From positions 607,992,457-608,056,456 of the forward strand of contig CM053026.1 of assembly GCA_028564925.1 (NCBI GenBank): a DNA stretch of 64,000 bases, written 5' to 3'. The DNA is from Lithobates sylvaticus. Lineage: Eukaryota > Chordata > Amphibia > Anura > Ranidae. Each line of letters opens with the position of its first letter. Position 1 is the first letter of the stretch. Position numbers and translations under genes: made by a program. Below the pieces are notes generated by a model. It saw only the letters and a list, made by a program, of their open reading frames with translations. It searched no databases and was not told the origin of the DNA. Below are positions 22,791-36,300 of the stretch, piece by piece.

Positions 22791-23923
22791 ATGGATGGCT
22801 TCAATGACGTCAGTTTTCTCCCCCTCTTCATTGATAAATATCGGGAATTGACCCTTTTGTGGCAGGCAAAACACCCGGAATACAGCAACAAACCAAAGAG
22901 GTACGCAGCGATGAAGAAACTTCTGGAATTTGTATTGCCAGTGATCCCCAAGGCAACCGTTGAGAAGTTAAGAACAAAAATTGGCAGCCTGAGGAGTACA
23001 TATTTCAGGGAGCGCAATAAGGTCCTGAAGTCCCAAGCATCTGGAGCTGCAGCAGATGAGGTATATGTCCCCAGGCTGTGGTACTACGACAGGCTCCATT
23101 TTCTCAAAGACCAGGCTGATTTCAGGGAGTCACTCTCGACTCTTCCTTGCACGCGTCCTTCCACGCGTCCTTCCACGCATGCCACCCCTGATGAGGCTTC
23201 CGAGGACCAACCTGGGCCTTCCAGTCAGGAAGAGGTGGAGGAGCCCAGCTTGAGCCAGGTATAGTATTTTTGTACCTATTTTTGGGAAAAATGAATGATG
23301 TTCACTTAATTCAGGATCCCCAATTGCTTATTTACTAACGTGTTTGACATATCAACAGACAGTAGTGTTGGAGACATTTGGGGCAAGAATCTAAACTGCT
23401 GGGCTGAGAATTGTATGGTTTTCTATTTGTAAACATTTTGCAACAGTCAATAGATGAAAATTGTGTGTGTTTGATGAACAAATAACTCAAACTATGTCCC
23501 TTTTTCATACACAGGAAGACCTCAGCCAGGAGGTGGCTGTGGAATGTGGCAGTCAGGAGGAGGCAGGGGTTAGTGGCAGCCAAGAGGTGGGTAGGCCTAG
23601 GAGCCTGACTGTATCCCAAGTCCCTCCCCTCAGAGCTCCGGCTGATAAGGGAGGCTTCAGCGGCACTACATGCCACACCCACCTACGAGGAGGCCTTTGG
23701 CTCCTTGGTTGCCACTAAACTCAAGGATATGGAGGCGGGGCAACGCAACATGTGTGAGGAGGTCATCCTCAAGGTACTAAATAAGGGGGTGGCTGGGGAG
23801 ATGACCCCAGCAACACATGTTTGCGAGAGTCACCATGCTCCGCCTCCTCCTCCTCCTTCTGCCACACCTCCAGCACCACAGCCACCACGTGGAAGGAAGC
23901 GTGTAAGGAAGACCAAAGTGTGA
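22791..23923 (+). pseudogene. MADF-domain protein of the Harbinger element, two exons, one frameshift
   Basis: Exon 1 (22791-23258, 156 codons, phase 0, donor CAG|GTATAG) encodes a MADF DNA-binding domain at about residues 8-105: FLPLFIDKYRELTLLW, KPKRYAAMKKLLEFV, LRTKIGSLRSTYFRE and VPRLWYYDRLHFL. A Ser/Glu tail follows. Exon 2 starts at 23515 after ttttcatacacag and reads in phase, but the conserved-looking end (FGSLVATKLKDMEAGQRNMCEEVILKVLNKG, then Pro-rich and a basic GRKRVRKTKV tail, stop 23923) is in another frame. A frameshift therefore lies near 23620-23650. A 48-nt intron ending ctcccctcag is a less likely alternative because it is too short. AATAAA follows at 24182. The role is inferred to be DNA binding as part of the Harbinger system. 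Confidence 0.75.
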
Positions 23924-23929
23924 CGACCT

Positions 23930-24185
23930 GGATTCAGTCTGGTCTGAGAGAAGATGGAGCCTCTCGTATGACCACAGCCTGGGGACATAGATGGCATCTG
24001 CTGCAGTTCCGGATGTTTTGGACTTCAGGACCAGATTGCACTCCCTTATTAAGATACGTACTCCTCAGGCCACCAATTTTTGAACATAAAAAAATGATGT
24101 TTGCTGTGGGGGTCCAAGGCTTTGCAAATTTCACAAGTTTCTCCATCGCTGCCTTCCTCTTTGGTTTGTTGCTGAGACCTAAATA
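23930..24185 (-). repeat. Inverted partial duplication of the MADF exon
   Basis: Read on the minus strand, this matches 22880-23130 (AGCAACAAACCAAAGAGG..., GGCAGCGATG(A/G)AGAAACTT, TGAGGAGTA...). It encodes a decayed MADF segment (MEKLVKFAKPW, KIGGLRSTY, CPQAV). It lies just downstream of the MADF gene's stop and upstream of its AATAAA, so the transcript could fold back on itself. Confidence 0.8.
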
Positions 24186-24187
24186 AA
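24182..24187 (+). terminator. Poly(A) signal downstream of the MADF gene
   Basis: AATAAA lies about 260 bases after the MADF stop codon and just past the inverted duplication. Confidence 0.45.
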
Positions 24188-24640
24188 GGTATTTTTGATT
24201 TCAAGAAATCCTTGCCTATGTGTTTTACTTTTCAACAATGTCAGTTTATTTGTCCAATTAACAAGGGGCAACAACAACAAACAACCTCCGAGTGAATTTA
24301 GGCTACAAATACAAATGATAATAATGGTGTTTGGATAAGTTGACACACACAACCCCCCCCAAAAAAAAAAATAAAAAATAATAAAGGAAATCTGGATTAA
24401 AAAAAAAATAGAAATAAAAATATATCATATATCAAAAAAATATCAAAAACATTCTTAAGATCTGACGAAGAACAAACATCTAGCCAATAAATCATGAAAA
24501 AGAATAAATAAAGAAGTTTGTGAGAAGTCAGTGTGAATAGGAGCAGCTAAAAAACATCATTCTTCTTGCATTGTAAAGAAAAAGAGAATGCGCTGCATTA
24601 AACACATTTTAACATTGCAGCGTGACGAATGTGCTGTGTC
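24188..24640. other. A-rich non-coding DNA inside Harbinger
   Basis: No gene is seen. Long A and AT runs occur at 24358-24450. It precedes the subterminal repeats of the right end. Confidence 0.4.
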
Positions 24641-24649
24641 GATTAGGAA

Positions 24650-24917
24650 CCGTAGTTTTACCTGACTGAGTGCTTCCGTCACAGAATTTCTTCTGAGCAT
24701 GCGTGGCACTTTGTCCGTCGGACTAGGCTACACACGATCGGAATTTGTGTGATCGGACTTTGTTGTCGGAAAAATTGAGAGCAGGAGATAAAACTTTGTC
24801 CGTCGGAAAATCCGATGGAAAATGTCCGATGGAACCTACACACGGTCGGAATTTCCGACAACATTGTCCGATAAGACATTTTCCATCGGAAAATCCTACC
24901 GTGTGTATCTGGCATTA
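24650..24917. repeat. Right terminal region of Harbinger with subterminal repeats
   Basis: Rich in TTTGTCCGTCGGA, CGGAATTTCCGACAA and CACACGGTCGGA motifs, ending in TACCGTGTGTATCTGGCATTA. It matches the reverse complement of 63755-64000 over most of its length, and its outermost bases pair with the left end at 11362. Confidence 0.8.
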
Positions 24918-25104
24918 GACGCTTTTCCAGGAACCATCCTTCGGAGTTCCCCCCTAGGATTGGTATCCTTCCTTCCATTAAGTGCCACATTTTTATTATT
25001 ATTAATTAATTTTAATATTTATCTTAATTGAATTAATTATTTATTTCTGCTTCTTATATATTTAGTGGTCTGGATTTAGAACCACTTATTTCCAAATATT
25101 ACTC
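24918..25104 (+). other. Flank of the 12-kb hAT, possibly upstream part of the LINE tail at 37138
   Basis: AT-rich, no gene. Because the hAT has a perfect 8-bp duplication, this was originally continuous with 37138 onward. Confidence 0.4.
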
Positions 25105-25122
25105 GTTGCTATTAGGGATGGG

Positions 25123-25385
25123 CCCGGTGCTCGATGCGAACCCATGTTCGCATCGAGCACCGGGTGTTCGCTCGCTCGGCGAGCCCAGAACTATTTTGGC
25201 CGCTCGCATCACGTTCGTGTGATGCGAGCGGCCCCGCAATGCATTGCGGCCGGCGCGGCCGGCGCAGTGCATTGCTGGCTGATGATTGGCCAAGCATGCA
25301 CTGTGACCCTGCATGCTTGGCCAATCACAGCGCCGGAAACTCGAAGAGCCATAATTGGCTACAGGCAGGACGCCTGTAGCCAATT
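25123..25385. promoter_or_regulatory. Three perfect hairpins with CCAAT boxes at the hAT left end
   Basis: Hairpin 1 (25123-25164) has 19-bp perfect arms CCCGGTGCTCGATGCGAAC around a CCAT loop. Hairpin 2 (25283-25327) has 18-bp arms TGATTGGCCAAGCATGCA. Hairpin 3 (25353-25385) has 14-bp arms AATTGGCTACAGGC. Hairpins 2 and 3 each put a CCAAT box on both strands (25285, 25321, 25354, 25380). CCAAT boxes bind NF-Y at -60 to -130, and these lie about 30-135 bp upstream of the TATA box. They may also serve as transposase-binding sites. Confidence 0.75.
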
Positions 25386-25417
25386 ACAGCTCAGGGGCTT
25401 TAGTACACGCCCCCTCT

Positions 25418-25425
25418 TATAAAAG
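25418..25425 (+). promoter_or_regulatory. TATA box of the hAT transposase promoter
   Basis: TATAAAAG in the context ccctcttataaaaggccg, downstream of four CCAAT boxes. The expected transcript start is near 25450, about 6.8 kb before the transposase ATG. Confidence 0.6.
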
Positions 25426-27898
25426 GCCGCCACGGCGTCGGCGCCGGTCACATGCGTTCCGGCGTTAGAGAGAGCAGGATCATTCTGTGTCACTCTGCTA
25501 GATTCAGTTAGAAAGATTTAGTTAGAGAGATTTAGTTAGAAAGATTCATTTAGAAAGATTCATTTAGAAAGATTCATTTAGAAAGAGGGGCTTGTAGTGT
25601 GTTCGTGGCAGGCAGGCACTGGCAGGCAGTGGCAGCAAACAGAGCTCCTATATTTTGTTCCCAGAAGCACCTATAGGACTTGTAGTGTGTTCGTGGCAGG
25701 CAGGCAGTGGCAGCAAACAGAGCTCCTATATTTTGTTCCCAGAAGCACCTATAGGACTTGTAGTGTGTTCGTGGCAGGCAGGCAGTGGCAGCAAACAGAG
25801 CTCCTATATTTTGTTCCCAGAAGCACCTATAGGACTTGTAGTGTGTTCGTGGCAGGCACTGGCAGCAAACAGAGCTCCTATATTTTGTTCCCAGAAGCAC
25901 CTATAGGACTTGAAGTGTGTTAGTCCCATCACACAGAGCTATATTTTCTTACCAGAAGCACCTATAGGACTTGAAGTGTGTTAGTCCCATCACACAGAGC
26001 TATATTTTCTTCCCAGAAGCACCTATAGGACTTGAAGTGTGTTAGTCCCATCACACAGAGATCATATATTTTGTTCCCAGAAGCACCTATAGGACTTGAA
26101 GTGTGTTAGTCCCATCACACAGAGATCATATATTTTGTTCCCAGAAGCACCTATAGGACTTGTAGTGTGTTAGTCCCATCACACAGAGCTATATTTTGTT
26201 CCCAGAAGCACCTATAGGACTTGAAGTGTGTTAGTCCCATCACACAGAGCTATATTTTCTTCCCAGAAGCACCTATAGGACTTGAAGTGTGTTAGTCCCA
26301 TCACACAGAGATCATATATTTTGTTCCCAGAAGCACCTATAGGACTTGAAGTGTGTTAGTCCCATCACACAGAGATCATATATTTTGTTCCCAGAAGCAC
26401 CTATAGGACTTGTAGTGTGTTAGTCCCATCACACAGAGCTATATTTTGTTCCCAGAAGCACCTATAGGACTTGAAGTGTGTTAGTCCCATCACACAGAGC
26501 TATATTTTCTTCCCAGAAGCACCTATAGGACTTGTAGTGTGTTAGTCCCATCACACAGAGATCATATTTTTGTTCCCAGAAGCACCTATAGGACTTGAAG
26601 TGTGTTAGTCCCATCACACAGAGCTATATTTTCTTCCCAGAAGCACCTATAGGACTTGTAGTGTGTTAGTCCCATCACACAGATCATATATTTTGTTCCC
26701 AGAAGCACCTATAGGACTTGAAGTGTGTTAGTCCCATCACACAGAGCTATATTTTCTTCCCAGAAGCACCCATAGGACTTGAAGTGTGTTAGTCCCATCA
26801 CACAGAGATCCTATATTTTGTTCCCAGAAGCACCTATAGGACTTGAAGTGTGTTAGTCCCATCACACAGACCTATATTTTCTTCCCAGAAGCACCCATAG
26901 GACTTGTAGTGTGTTAGTCCCATCACACAGAGATCCTATATTTTGTTCCCAGAAGCACCTATAGGACTTGAAGTGTGTTAGTCCCATCACACAGAGATCC
27001 TATATTTTGTTCCCAGAAGCACCTATAGGACTTGAAGTGTGTTAGTCCCATCACACAGACCTATATTTTGTTCCCAGAAGCACCTATAGGACTTGAAGTG
27101 TGTTAGTCCCATCACACAGAGATCCTATATTTTGTTCCCAGAAGCACCTATAGGACTTGAAGTGTGTTAGTCCCATCACACAGACCTATATTTTGTTCCC
27201 AGAAGCACCTATAGGACTTGAAGTGTGTTAGTCCCATCACACAGAGATCCTATATTTTGTTCCCAGAAGCACCTATAGGACTTGAAGTGTGTTAGTCCCA
27301 TCACACAGACCTATATTTTCTTCCCAGAAGCACCCATAGGACTTGTAGTGTGTTAGTCCCATCACACAGAGATCCTATATTTTGTTCCCAGAAGCACCTA
27401 TAGGACTTGAAGTGTGTTAGTCCCATCACACAGAGATCCTATATTTTGTTCCCAGAAGCACCTATAGGACTTGAAGTGTGTTAGTCCCATCACACAGACC
27501 TATATTTTGTTCCCAGAAGCACCTATAGGACTTGAAGTGTGTTAGTCCCATCACACAGAGATCCTATATTTTGTTCCCAGAAGCACCTATAGGACTTGAA
27601 GTGTGTTAGTCCCATCACACAGACCTATATTTTCTTCCCAGAAGCACCCATAGGACTTGTAGTGTGTTAGTCCCATCACACAGAGATCCTATATTTTGTT
27701 CCCAGAAGCACCTATAGGACTTGAAGTGTGTTAGTCCCATCACACAGACCTATATTTTGTTCCCAGAAGCACCTATAGGACTTGAAGTGTGTTAGTCCCA
27801 TCACACAGAGATCCTATATTTTGTTCCCAGAAGCACCTATAGGACTTGAAGTGTGTTAGTCCCATCACAGACCTATATTTTCTTCCCAGAAGCACCTA

Positions 27899-29518
<1,620 letters not shown>

Positions 29519-32237
29519 TATAGGACTTGAAGTGTGTTAGTCCCATCACACAGACCTATATTTTCTTCCCAGAAGCACCCATAGGACTTGTAGTGTGTTA
29601 GTCCCATCACACAGAGATCCTATATTTTGTTTCCAGAAGCACCTATAGGACTTGAAGTGTGTTAGTCCCATCACACAGACCTATATTTTCTTTGCAGAAG
29701 CACCCATAGGACTTGTAGTGTGTTAGTCCCATCACACAGAGATCCTATATTTTGTTCCCAGAAGCACCTATAGGACTTGAAGTGTGTTAGTCCCATCACA
29801 CAGACCTATATTTTCTTCCCAGAAGCACCCATAGGACTTGTAGTGTGTTAGTCCCATCACACAGAGATCCTATATTTTGTTCCCAGAAGCACCTATAGGA
29901 CTTGAAGTGTGTTAGTCCCATCACACAGACCTATATTTGCTTCCCAGAAGCACCCATAGGACTTGTAGTGTGTTAGTCCCATCACACAGAGATCCTATAT
30001 TTTGTTCCCAGAAGCACCTATAGGACTTGAAGTGTGTTAGTCCCATCACACAGACCTATATTTTGTTCCCAGAAGCACCTATAGGACTTGTAGTGTGTTA
30101 GTCCCATCACACAGAGATCCTATATTTTGTTCCCAGAAGCACCTATAGGACTTGAAGTGTGTTAGTCCCATCACACAGACCTATATTTGCTTCCCAGAAG
30201 CACCCATAGGACTTGTAGTGTGTTAGTCCCATCACACAGAGATCCTATATTTTGTTCCCAGAAGCACCTATAGGACTTGTAGTGTGTTAGTCCCATCACA
30301 CAGAGATCCTATAGTTTGTTCCCAGAAGCACCTATAGGACTTGAAGTGTGTTAGTCCCATCACACAGAGATCCTATATTTTGTTCCCAGAAGCACCTATA
30401 GGACTTGAAGTGTGTTAGTCCCATCACACAGACCTATATTTTCTTCCCAGAAGCACCCATAGGACTTGAAGTGTGTTAGTCCCATCACACAGAGATCCTA
30501 TATTTTCTTCCCAGAAGCACCTATAGGACTTGAAGTGTGTTAGTCCCATCACACAGACCTATATTTTGTTCCCAGAAGCACCTATAGGACTTGAAGTGTG
30601 TTAGTCCCATCACACAGAGATCCTATATTTTGTTCCCATAAGCACCTATAGGATTTGAAGTGTGTTAGTCCCATCACACAGACCTATATTTTCTTCCCAG
30701 AAGCACCCATAGGACTTGTAGTGTGTTAGTCCCATCACACAGAGATCCTATATTTTGTTTCCAGAAGCACCTATAGGACTTGAAGTGTGTTAGTCCCATC
30801 ACACAGACCTATATTTTCTTTGCAGAAGCACCCATAGGACTTGTAGTGTGTTAGTCCCATCACACAGAGATCCTATATTTTGTTCCCAGAAGCACCTATA
30901 GGACTTGAAGTGTGTTAGTCCCATCACACAGACCTATATTTTCTTCCCAGAAGCACCCATAGGACTTGTAGTGTGTTAGTCTCATCACACAGAGATCCTA
31001 TATTTTGTTCCCAGAAGCACCTATAGGACTTGAAGTGTGTTAGTCCCATCACACAGACCTATATTTTCTTCCCAGAAGCACCCATAGGACTTGTAGTGTG
31101 TTAGTCCCATCACACAGAGATCCTATATTTTGTTCCCAGAAGCACCTATAGGACTTGAAGTGTGTTAGTCCCATCACACAGACCTATATTTTCTTCCCAG
31201 AAGCACCCATAGGACTTGAAGTGTGTTAGTCCCATCACACAGAGATCCTATATTTTGTTCCCAGAAGCACCTATAGGACTTGAAGTGTGTTAGTCCCATC
31301 ACACAGACCTATATTTTGTTCCCAGAAGCACCTATAGGACTTTAAGTGTGTTAGTCCCATCACACAGACCTATATTTTCTTCACAGAAGCACCCATAGGA
31401 CTTGAAGTGTGTTAGTCCCATCACACAGAGATCCTATATTTTGTTCCCAGAAGCACCTATAGGACTTGAAGTGTGTTAGTCCCATCACACAGACCTATAT
31501 TTTGTTCCCAGAAGCACCTATAGGACTTGAAGTGTGTGTTAGTCCCATCACACATAGTTCCTATATTTTGTTCCCAGAAGCACCTATAGGACTTGAAGTG
31601 TGTTAGTCCCATCACACAGAGATCCTATATTTTGTTCCCAGAAGCACCTATAGGACTTGAAGTGTGTTAGTCCCATCACACAGACCTATATTTTCTTCCC
31701 AGAAGCACCCATAGGACTTGAAGTGTGTTAGTCCCATCACACAGAGATCCTATATTTTGTTCCCAGAAGCACCTATAGGACTTGAAGTGTGTTAGTCCCA
31801 TCACACAGACCTATATTTTGTTCCCAGAAGCACCTATAGGACTTGAAGTGTGTTAGTCCCATCACACAGAGATCCTATATTTTGTTCCCAGAAGCACCTA
31901 TAGGACTTGAAGTGTGTTAGTCCCATCACACAGAGATCCTATATTTTGTTCCCAGAAGCACCTATAGGACTTGAAGTGTGTTAGTCCCATCACACAGAGA
32001 TCCTCTATTTTCTTTGCAGAAGCACCCATAGGACTTCTAGTGTGTTAGTGGCATCACACAGAGCTCCTATATTTTCTTCTCAGCAGCACCCACAGGACTT
32101 CTAGTGTGTTAGTGGCATCACACAGAGCTCCTATATTTTCTTTGCAGAAGCACCCATAGGACTTCTAGTGTGTTAGTGGCATCACACAGAGCTCCTATAT
32201 ATTCTTCTCAGCAGCACCCACAGGACTACCGACTACA

Positions 32238-35200
32238 ATGGCTGGAAGACCGCCAAGGGGAGGCAGAGCGTGCAGAGCCAAGAACACAGGGCAGGCAGGC
32301 TCTGTTTCTAGTGGACGTGGCCGTGGCCGTGGACGTGGTCGTGCATCGTCATCAGCACGTGGCCATGGGACACGCGCGTCTTTGTTTTCGGCAGCTGGAC
32401 ATGTGGAGCCGCATCATGCTGAAGGCTTGGTAGAATGGATGACCAAGCCCTCCTCATCCTCCTCATCCTCTCTCACCCAGGCTCAGGGTACTGGCAGAGC
32501 AGCTGCCAACGCGTACTCAATGGCATCATCAGCCACCCCTTCCCTAGACCCACCATGTCCTCCTGAGGAGTCCCCCGAACTCTTTGAGCACAGTGTTGGG
32601 TACATGCTCCAGGAGGATGCCCAACGATTCGAAGGCTCGGATGATGATACCCAGCTTGAGGAATCTGGCAGTACTGTTCCACCAGCTGCAGCTTACTGCC
32701 AGGTTTGCTCTAGTGGTGAAGAGGGAGGGGATGATGAGGTCACTGACTCCACGTGGGTGCCTGAAGGGAGAGAGGATGAGGAGGAGGACGAGGAGGAGGA
32801 GGATGCGGCGTCACATGTCCAACGAGGCAGGATGCCCCCTGGAGGCCAGGTAGAGGCCAGCACAGCAACTGTACAACACCGCAGAGCTCCGCCTGTGCAG
32901 GGCGCTGCCTCTGCACGTTATCAGAAAAGTTCTTTGGTGTGGGCCTTTTTTGAGACGAGTGCATCAGATCGCACCACTGCTATTTGCAATATTTGTCTCA
33001 AGCGTATCTCGCGTGGCCAAAACATCAGCCGCTTGGGCACCACAAGCATGACCAGACATATGTCGACCTGCCATGCAGCTCGTTGGCAGGCACACATAAA
33101 AGACCCACACCAAAGAACTAAGCGGACCTCTCCTTGCTCCTCATCAGCTGGGATCTCCATCCCCACTACACCTTCAGTCCTCTCTGAAAGCTGCTCTGAG
33201 AGGACTGAAGGTGTAGAATTAGGTGTGTCACAACCAAGTACTTGCAGTACACCGACGTCCGATTGCAGCAGGCAAATTTCCCTGCCCCAGCTGCTGGACC
33301 GTAGAAAGAAGTACACTTCCAGCCATCCACATGCCCAGCGGTTGAATGCTAGCTTGGCTAAATTGCTAGCACTTCAACTGCTGCCTTTTCAGTTGGTAGA
33401 CTCGGCCCCCTTCCGTGAGTTTGTTCAATGTGCGGTTCCTCAGTGGCAGGTTCCCAAACGCCACTTTTTCTCATGGAAGGCGATTCCGTCTCTCTACCGG
33501 CATGTGGAAGGCAATGTCCATGCCTCGCTGGACAGGGCGGTCAGCGGTAAGGTGCATATTACCGCTGACTCATGGTCCAGCAGGCATGGACAGGGACGGT
33601 ACCTTTCTCTCACGGCCCATTGGGTCACTCTATTGGCAGCTGGGAGGGATGCAGGACAAGGTGCAGTAGTGTTGGAGGTTGTTCCGCCACCACGCCTCCA
33701 AAACGCTACTACTGCTACTGGTTGTAACACACCTCTCTCCTCCACCCCCTCCTCTTCTTCTTCCTCCAGTGCTCTGTCCTTGGAACCAGCGGTGCTCCGT
33801 AGGCGTACAAGGGGCTACGCAAGTACGCAGGCAAAAAGATGCCATGCCGTGCTTGCGCTGGTGTGTTTGGGGGACAGGAGCCACACTGGGCCACAGGTTC
33901 TGGCAGCTCTGCAGGGGCAGGCCGAGAGGTGGTTGACGCCACGTCAGCTTAAGCCAGGAATGGTCATTTCTGACAATGGCACCAACCTCCTCTCCGCCCT
34001 GCGACAGGGGCAGCTCACCCATGTGCCCTGCATGGCTCACGTCCTCAACCTGGTGGTGCAGCGGTTCTTGGGCAGGTTCCCAGGCTTACAGGATGTCCTG
34101 AGGCAGGCCAGGAAAGTCTGTGTGCATTTCCGCCGATCTTATAATGCCAGTGCTCGGCTGACTGAGCTGCAAAAGGAGCTGAACCTGCCCAAGAACCGCC
34201 TAATATGTGACATGCCCACCAGGTGGAACTCAACGTTGGCCATGCTGCAGCGACTGCACACGCAGCAGAGGGCCATCAATGAGTACCTTTGCGACTACGG
34301 CACCAGGACAGGGTCAGGGGAGCTTGTTTTTTTTTTTTTCCCCACGTCAGTGGAGCATGATCAGGGATGCATGCACTGTCCTCTCACCATTTGAGGAGGC
34401 CACGAGGATGGTGAGCAGTGACAGTGCATGCATCAGTGACACTGTACCTCTTGTCCACCTGTTGGAGCATACGCTGCGTGGGATAATGGACAGGGCACTT
34501 GAGGCAGAACAGAGGCAGGAAGAGGAGGACTTCCTTGCCTCTCAAGGCCCCCTTTATCCGGACAGTGTTCCTTCTGTCCCACCCATCACACAGGAAGAGG
34601 ATGAGGGAGGAGGAGGAGGAGGAGGAGGATTGTGTGAGCATGGAGGTGGAGCCTGGCACTCAGCAGCAGCAGTCTTTTAGGGATGATGTACAGTCCCAAC
34701 AAACCAGTGGACTTGTACGTGGCTGGGAGGAGGTGGCTGGCGATCATGTCATCCTCAGTGACCCAGAAGACTCCGGACCGAATGCCTCAGCTAACCTACG
34801 CTGCATGGCCTCCCTGATCCTGCAAAGCCTGCGGAAGGATCCTCGTGTTCTTCGGATCAAGGAGAGGGACCATTACTGGCTGGCCACTCTCCTTGATCCA
34901 CGGTACAAGGGTAAGGTTGCGGACCTTATCTTGCCGTCGCAGAGGGAGCAGAGGATGAGACATCTCAGGGAGGCCTTGCAGAAAGGTCTGTGCAACGCGT
35001 TCCCAGAAACTGGGAGGTTACAAACTCCTGGTCCTGGGCGACGAGTTGCTGAGGCTTCGGTCAGTAGCAGAAGGAGCGGTGGGGAAGGTGGACGTCTGAC
35101 CGATGCGTTCAGACAATTTTTTAGTCTGCAGCCCCAAGGTATGATCGGTTCCAGCAACCATCGCCAGCGTCTGATATACATGGTGCAGGAATACCTTGGG

Positions 35201-35482
35201 GCAAGGTCAGACTTGGACACCTTTCCCACCGAAAATCCTCTGGCTTACTGGGTCCTGAGGATGGATCACTGGCCAGAGCTTGCACAGTATGCAATTGAGC
35301 TACTGGCCTGTCCTGCCTCCAGCATTCTTTCCGAACGCACATTCAGTGCTGCTGGAGGATTTGTCACCGATCATAGGGTGCGCCTGTCCACCGCCTCGGT
35401 TGATCGACTGACCTTCATCAAAATGAATCAGTCTTGGATCACCACCAGCTACCAGGCACCTGAAGCGGATATAACGGAATAA
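32238..35482 (+). pseudogene. hAT transposase with BED zinc finger and hATC dimerisation domain, two frameshifts
   Basis: Starts at ATG 32238, 18 bases after the last minisatellite unit. The first frame (718 codons) has an Arg/Gly-rich N-terminus (GRGRGRGRGR), acidic and Ser-rich linkers, a BED finger at about 233-280 (C250, C253, H274, H279), the RNase H-like core with D444 (ITADSWSSRH) and D579 (VISDNGTN), the CMAHVLNL block (C598, H601), and TRWNST near 661. The reading shifts at the T run 34327-34339 and again at the GGA repeat near 34605-34625. The last frame then carries RDHYWLATLLDPRYK and the hATC domain (ACPASSILSERTFSAAGG) to a stop at 35482. Total span is about 1,080 codons. Both shifts sit in slippage-prone repeats, so they are likely recent. 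It resembles ZBED/Ac-type hAT transposases. Confidence 0.9.
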
Positions 35483-35584
35483 TTTATAATGTCACATCCC
35501 TTCAAGACTGCCTATGCTGATGCTGAGTGACTGTCCTCTTATGTTCACTGACTATCCTCTTCCTCCTCCTCAATGATCCATGCC

Positions 35585-36300
35585 ACCACACCAGTGCCTA
35601 AGGCACAATTTTTCAGCCCCTGTTTAACAGGGGCGTGTACATACAATTTTTATAAAAAAATGCTTCGCAACACGTGTGACTGCTGTGCTCCAAGTACAGT
35701 ATCTGTGAGGGGTTGCAGTGTTGTGGCACCAGCACCAGTGCCTAAGGCACAATTTTTCAGCCCCGTTTAACAGGGGCGTGTACTTACAATTTTTTAAAAA
35801 AATGCTTCGCAACACGTGTGACTGCTGTGCTCCAAGTACAGTATCTGTGAGGGGTTGCAGTGTTGTGGCACCAGCACCAGTGCCTAAGGCACAATTTTTC
35901 AGCCCCTGTTTAACAGGGGCGGGTAATTACAAATCTTGATCTAATAGTTCACAGCAGGGCCCATTCCTGCGCCCACCAAGAGTAACTATGAGGGCCTACA
36001 GTCTTGTGGCAACACCGTCCACCACCACCGCCAAAGGCCCAATTTTTCTGCCCTGTTCATCAGGTGCTTGCAATTACAAATCTTGATCTAATAACTCACA
36101 GCAGGGGCCCATTCCTGCGCCCACCAAGAGTAACTGTGAGAGCTTACAGTCTTGTGGCAACACCGTCCACCACCACCACCACCCCCAATTTTTCTGCCCT
36201 GTTCAACAGGTGCATGCAATTACAAATCTTGATCTATTAACTCACAGCAGGGCCCATTCCTGTGCCCACCAGTCTTGTGGCTACACCAACATCTAATAGG
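35585..36300 (+). repeat. Tandem repeat 3' of the hAT transposase, about 148-bp unit
   Basis: Two nearly identical units (from about 35588 and 35735) contain CCAGTGCCTAAGGCACAATT, TTTAACAGGGGCG and ACACGTGTGACTGCTGTGC. A third partial and two diverged units follow, with CACAGCAGGGCCCATTCCTG. Short frames across them are repeat artefacts. Confidence 0.8.

Larger units (their letters stand above)
11362..24917 (+). mobile_element. PIF/Harbinger DNA transposon, about 13.5 kb with nested insertions
   Basis: The ends are inverted copies of each other: left AATGTCCCATACACA...GGATTTTCCGATG, right (reverse complement) AATGCCAGATACACA...GGATTTTCCGATG. Inside are subterminal repeats rich in TCCGTCGGA and ACACACGGTCGGA. 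It carries a HARBI1-like transposase (+, two exons), a Myb/SANT-like gene (-, three exons) and a MADF-type gene (+). Harbinger transposons need both a DDE transposase and a Myb-like DNA-binding partner. About 6 kb of the length is an L1 inside the transposase intron and 0.6 kb is a hAT MITE. I could not find a clean 3-bp target duplication, so the outermost few bases are uncertain. Confidence 0.82.

Noticed and set aside
23587-23634. A 48-nt intron in the MADF gene instead of a frameshift
   Set aside because: Too short for a vertebrate intron, and the donor is weak; a small indel explains the frame change better.
25597-25923. Repetitive 108-codon frames on both strands
   Set aside because: They arise because the longer minisatellite units are multiples of three; there is no start context or conservation.
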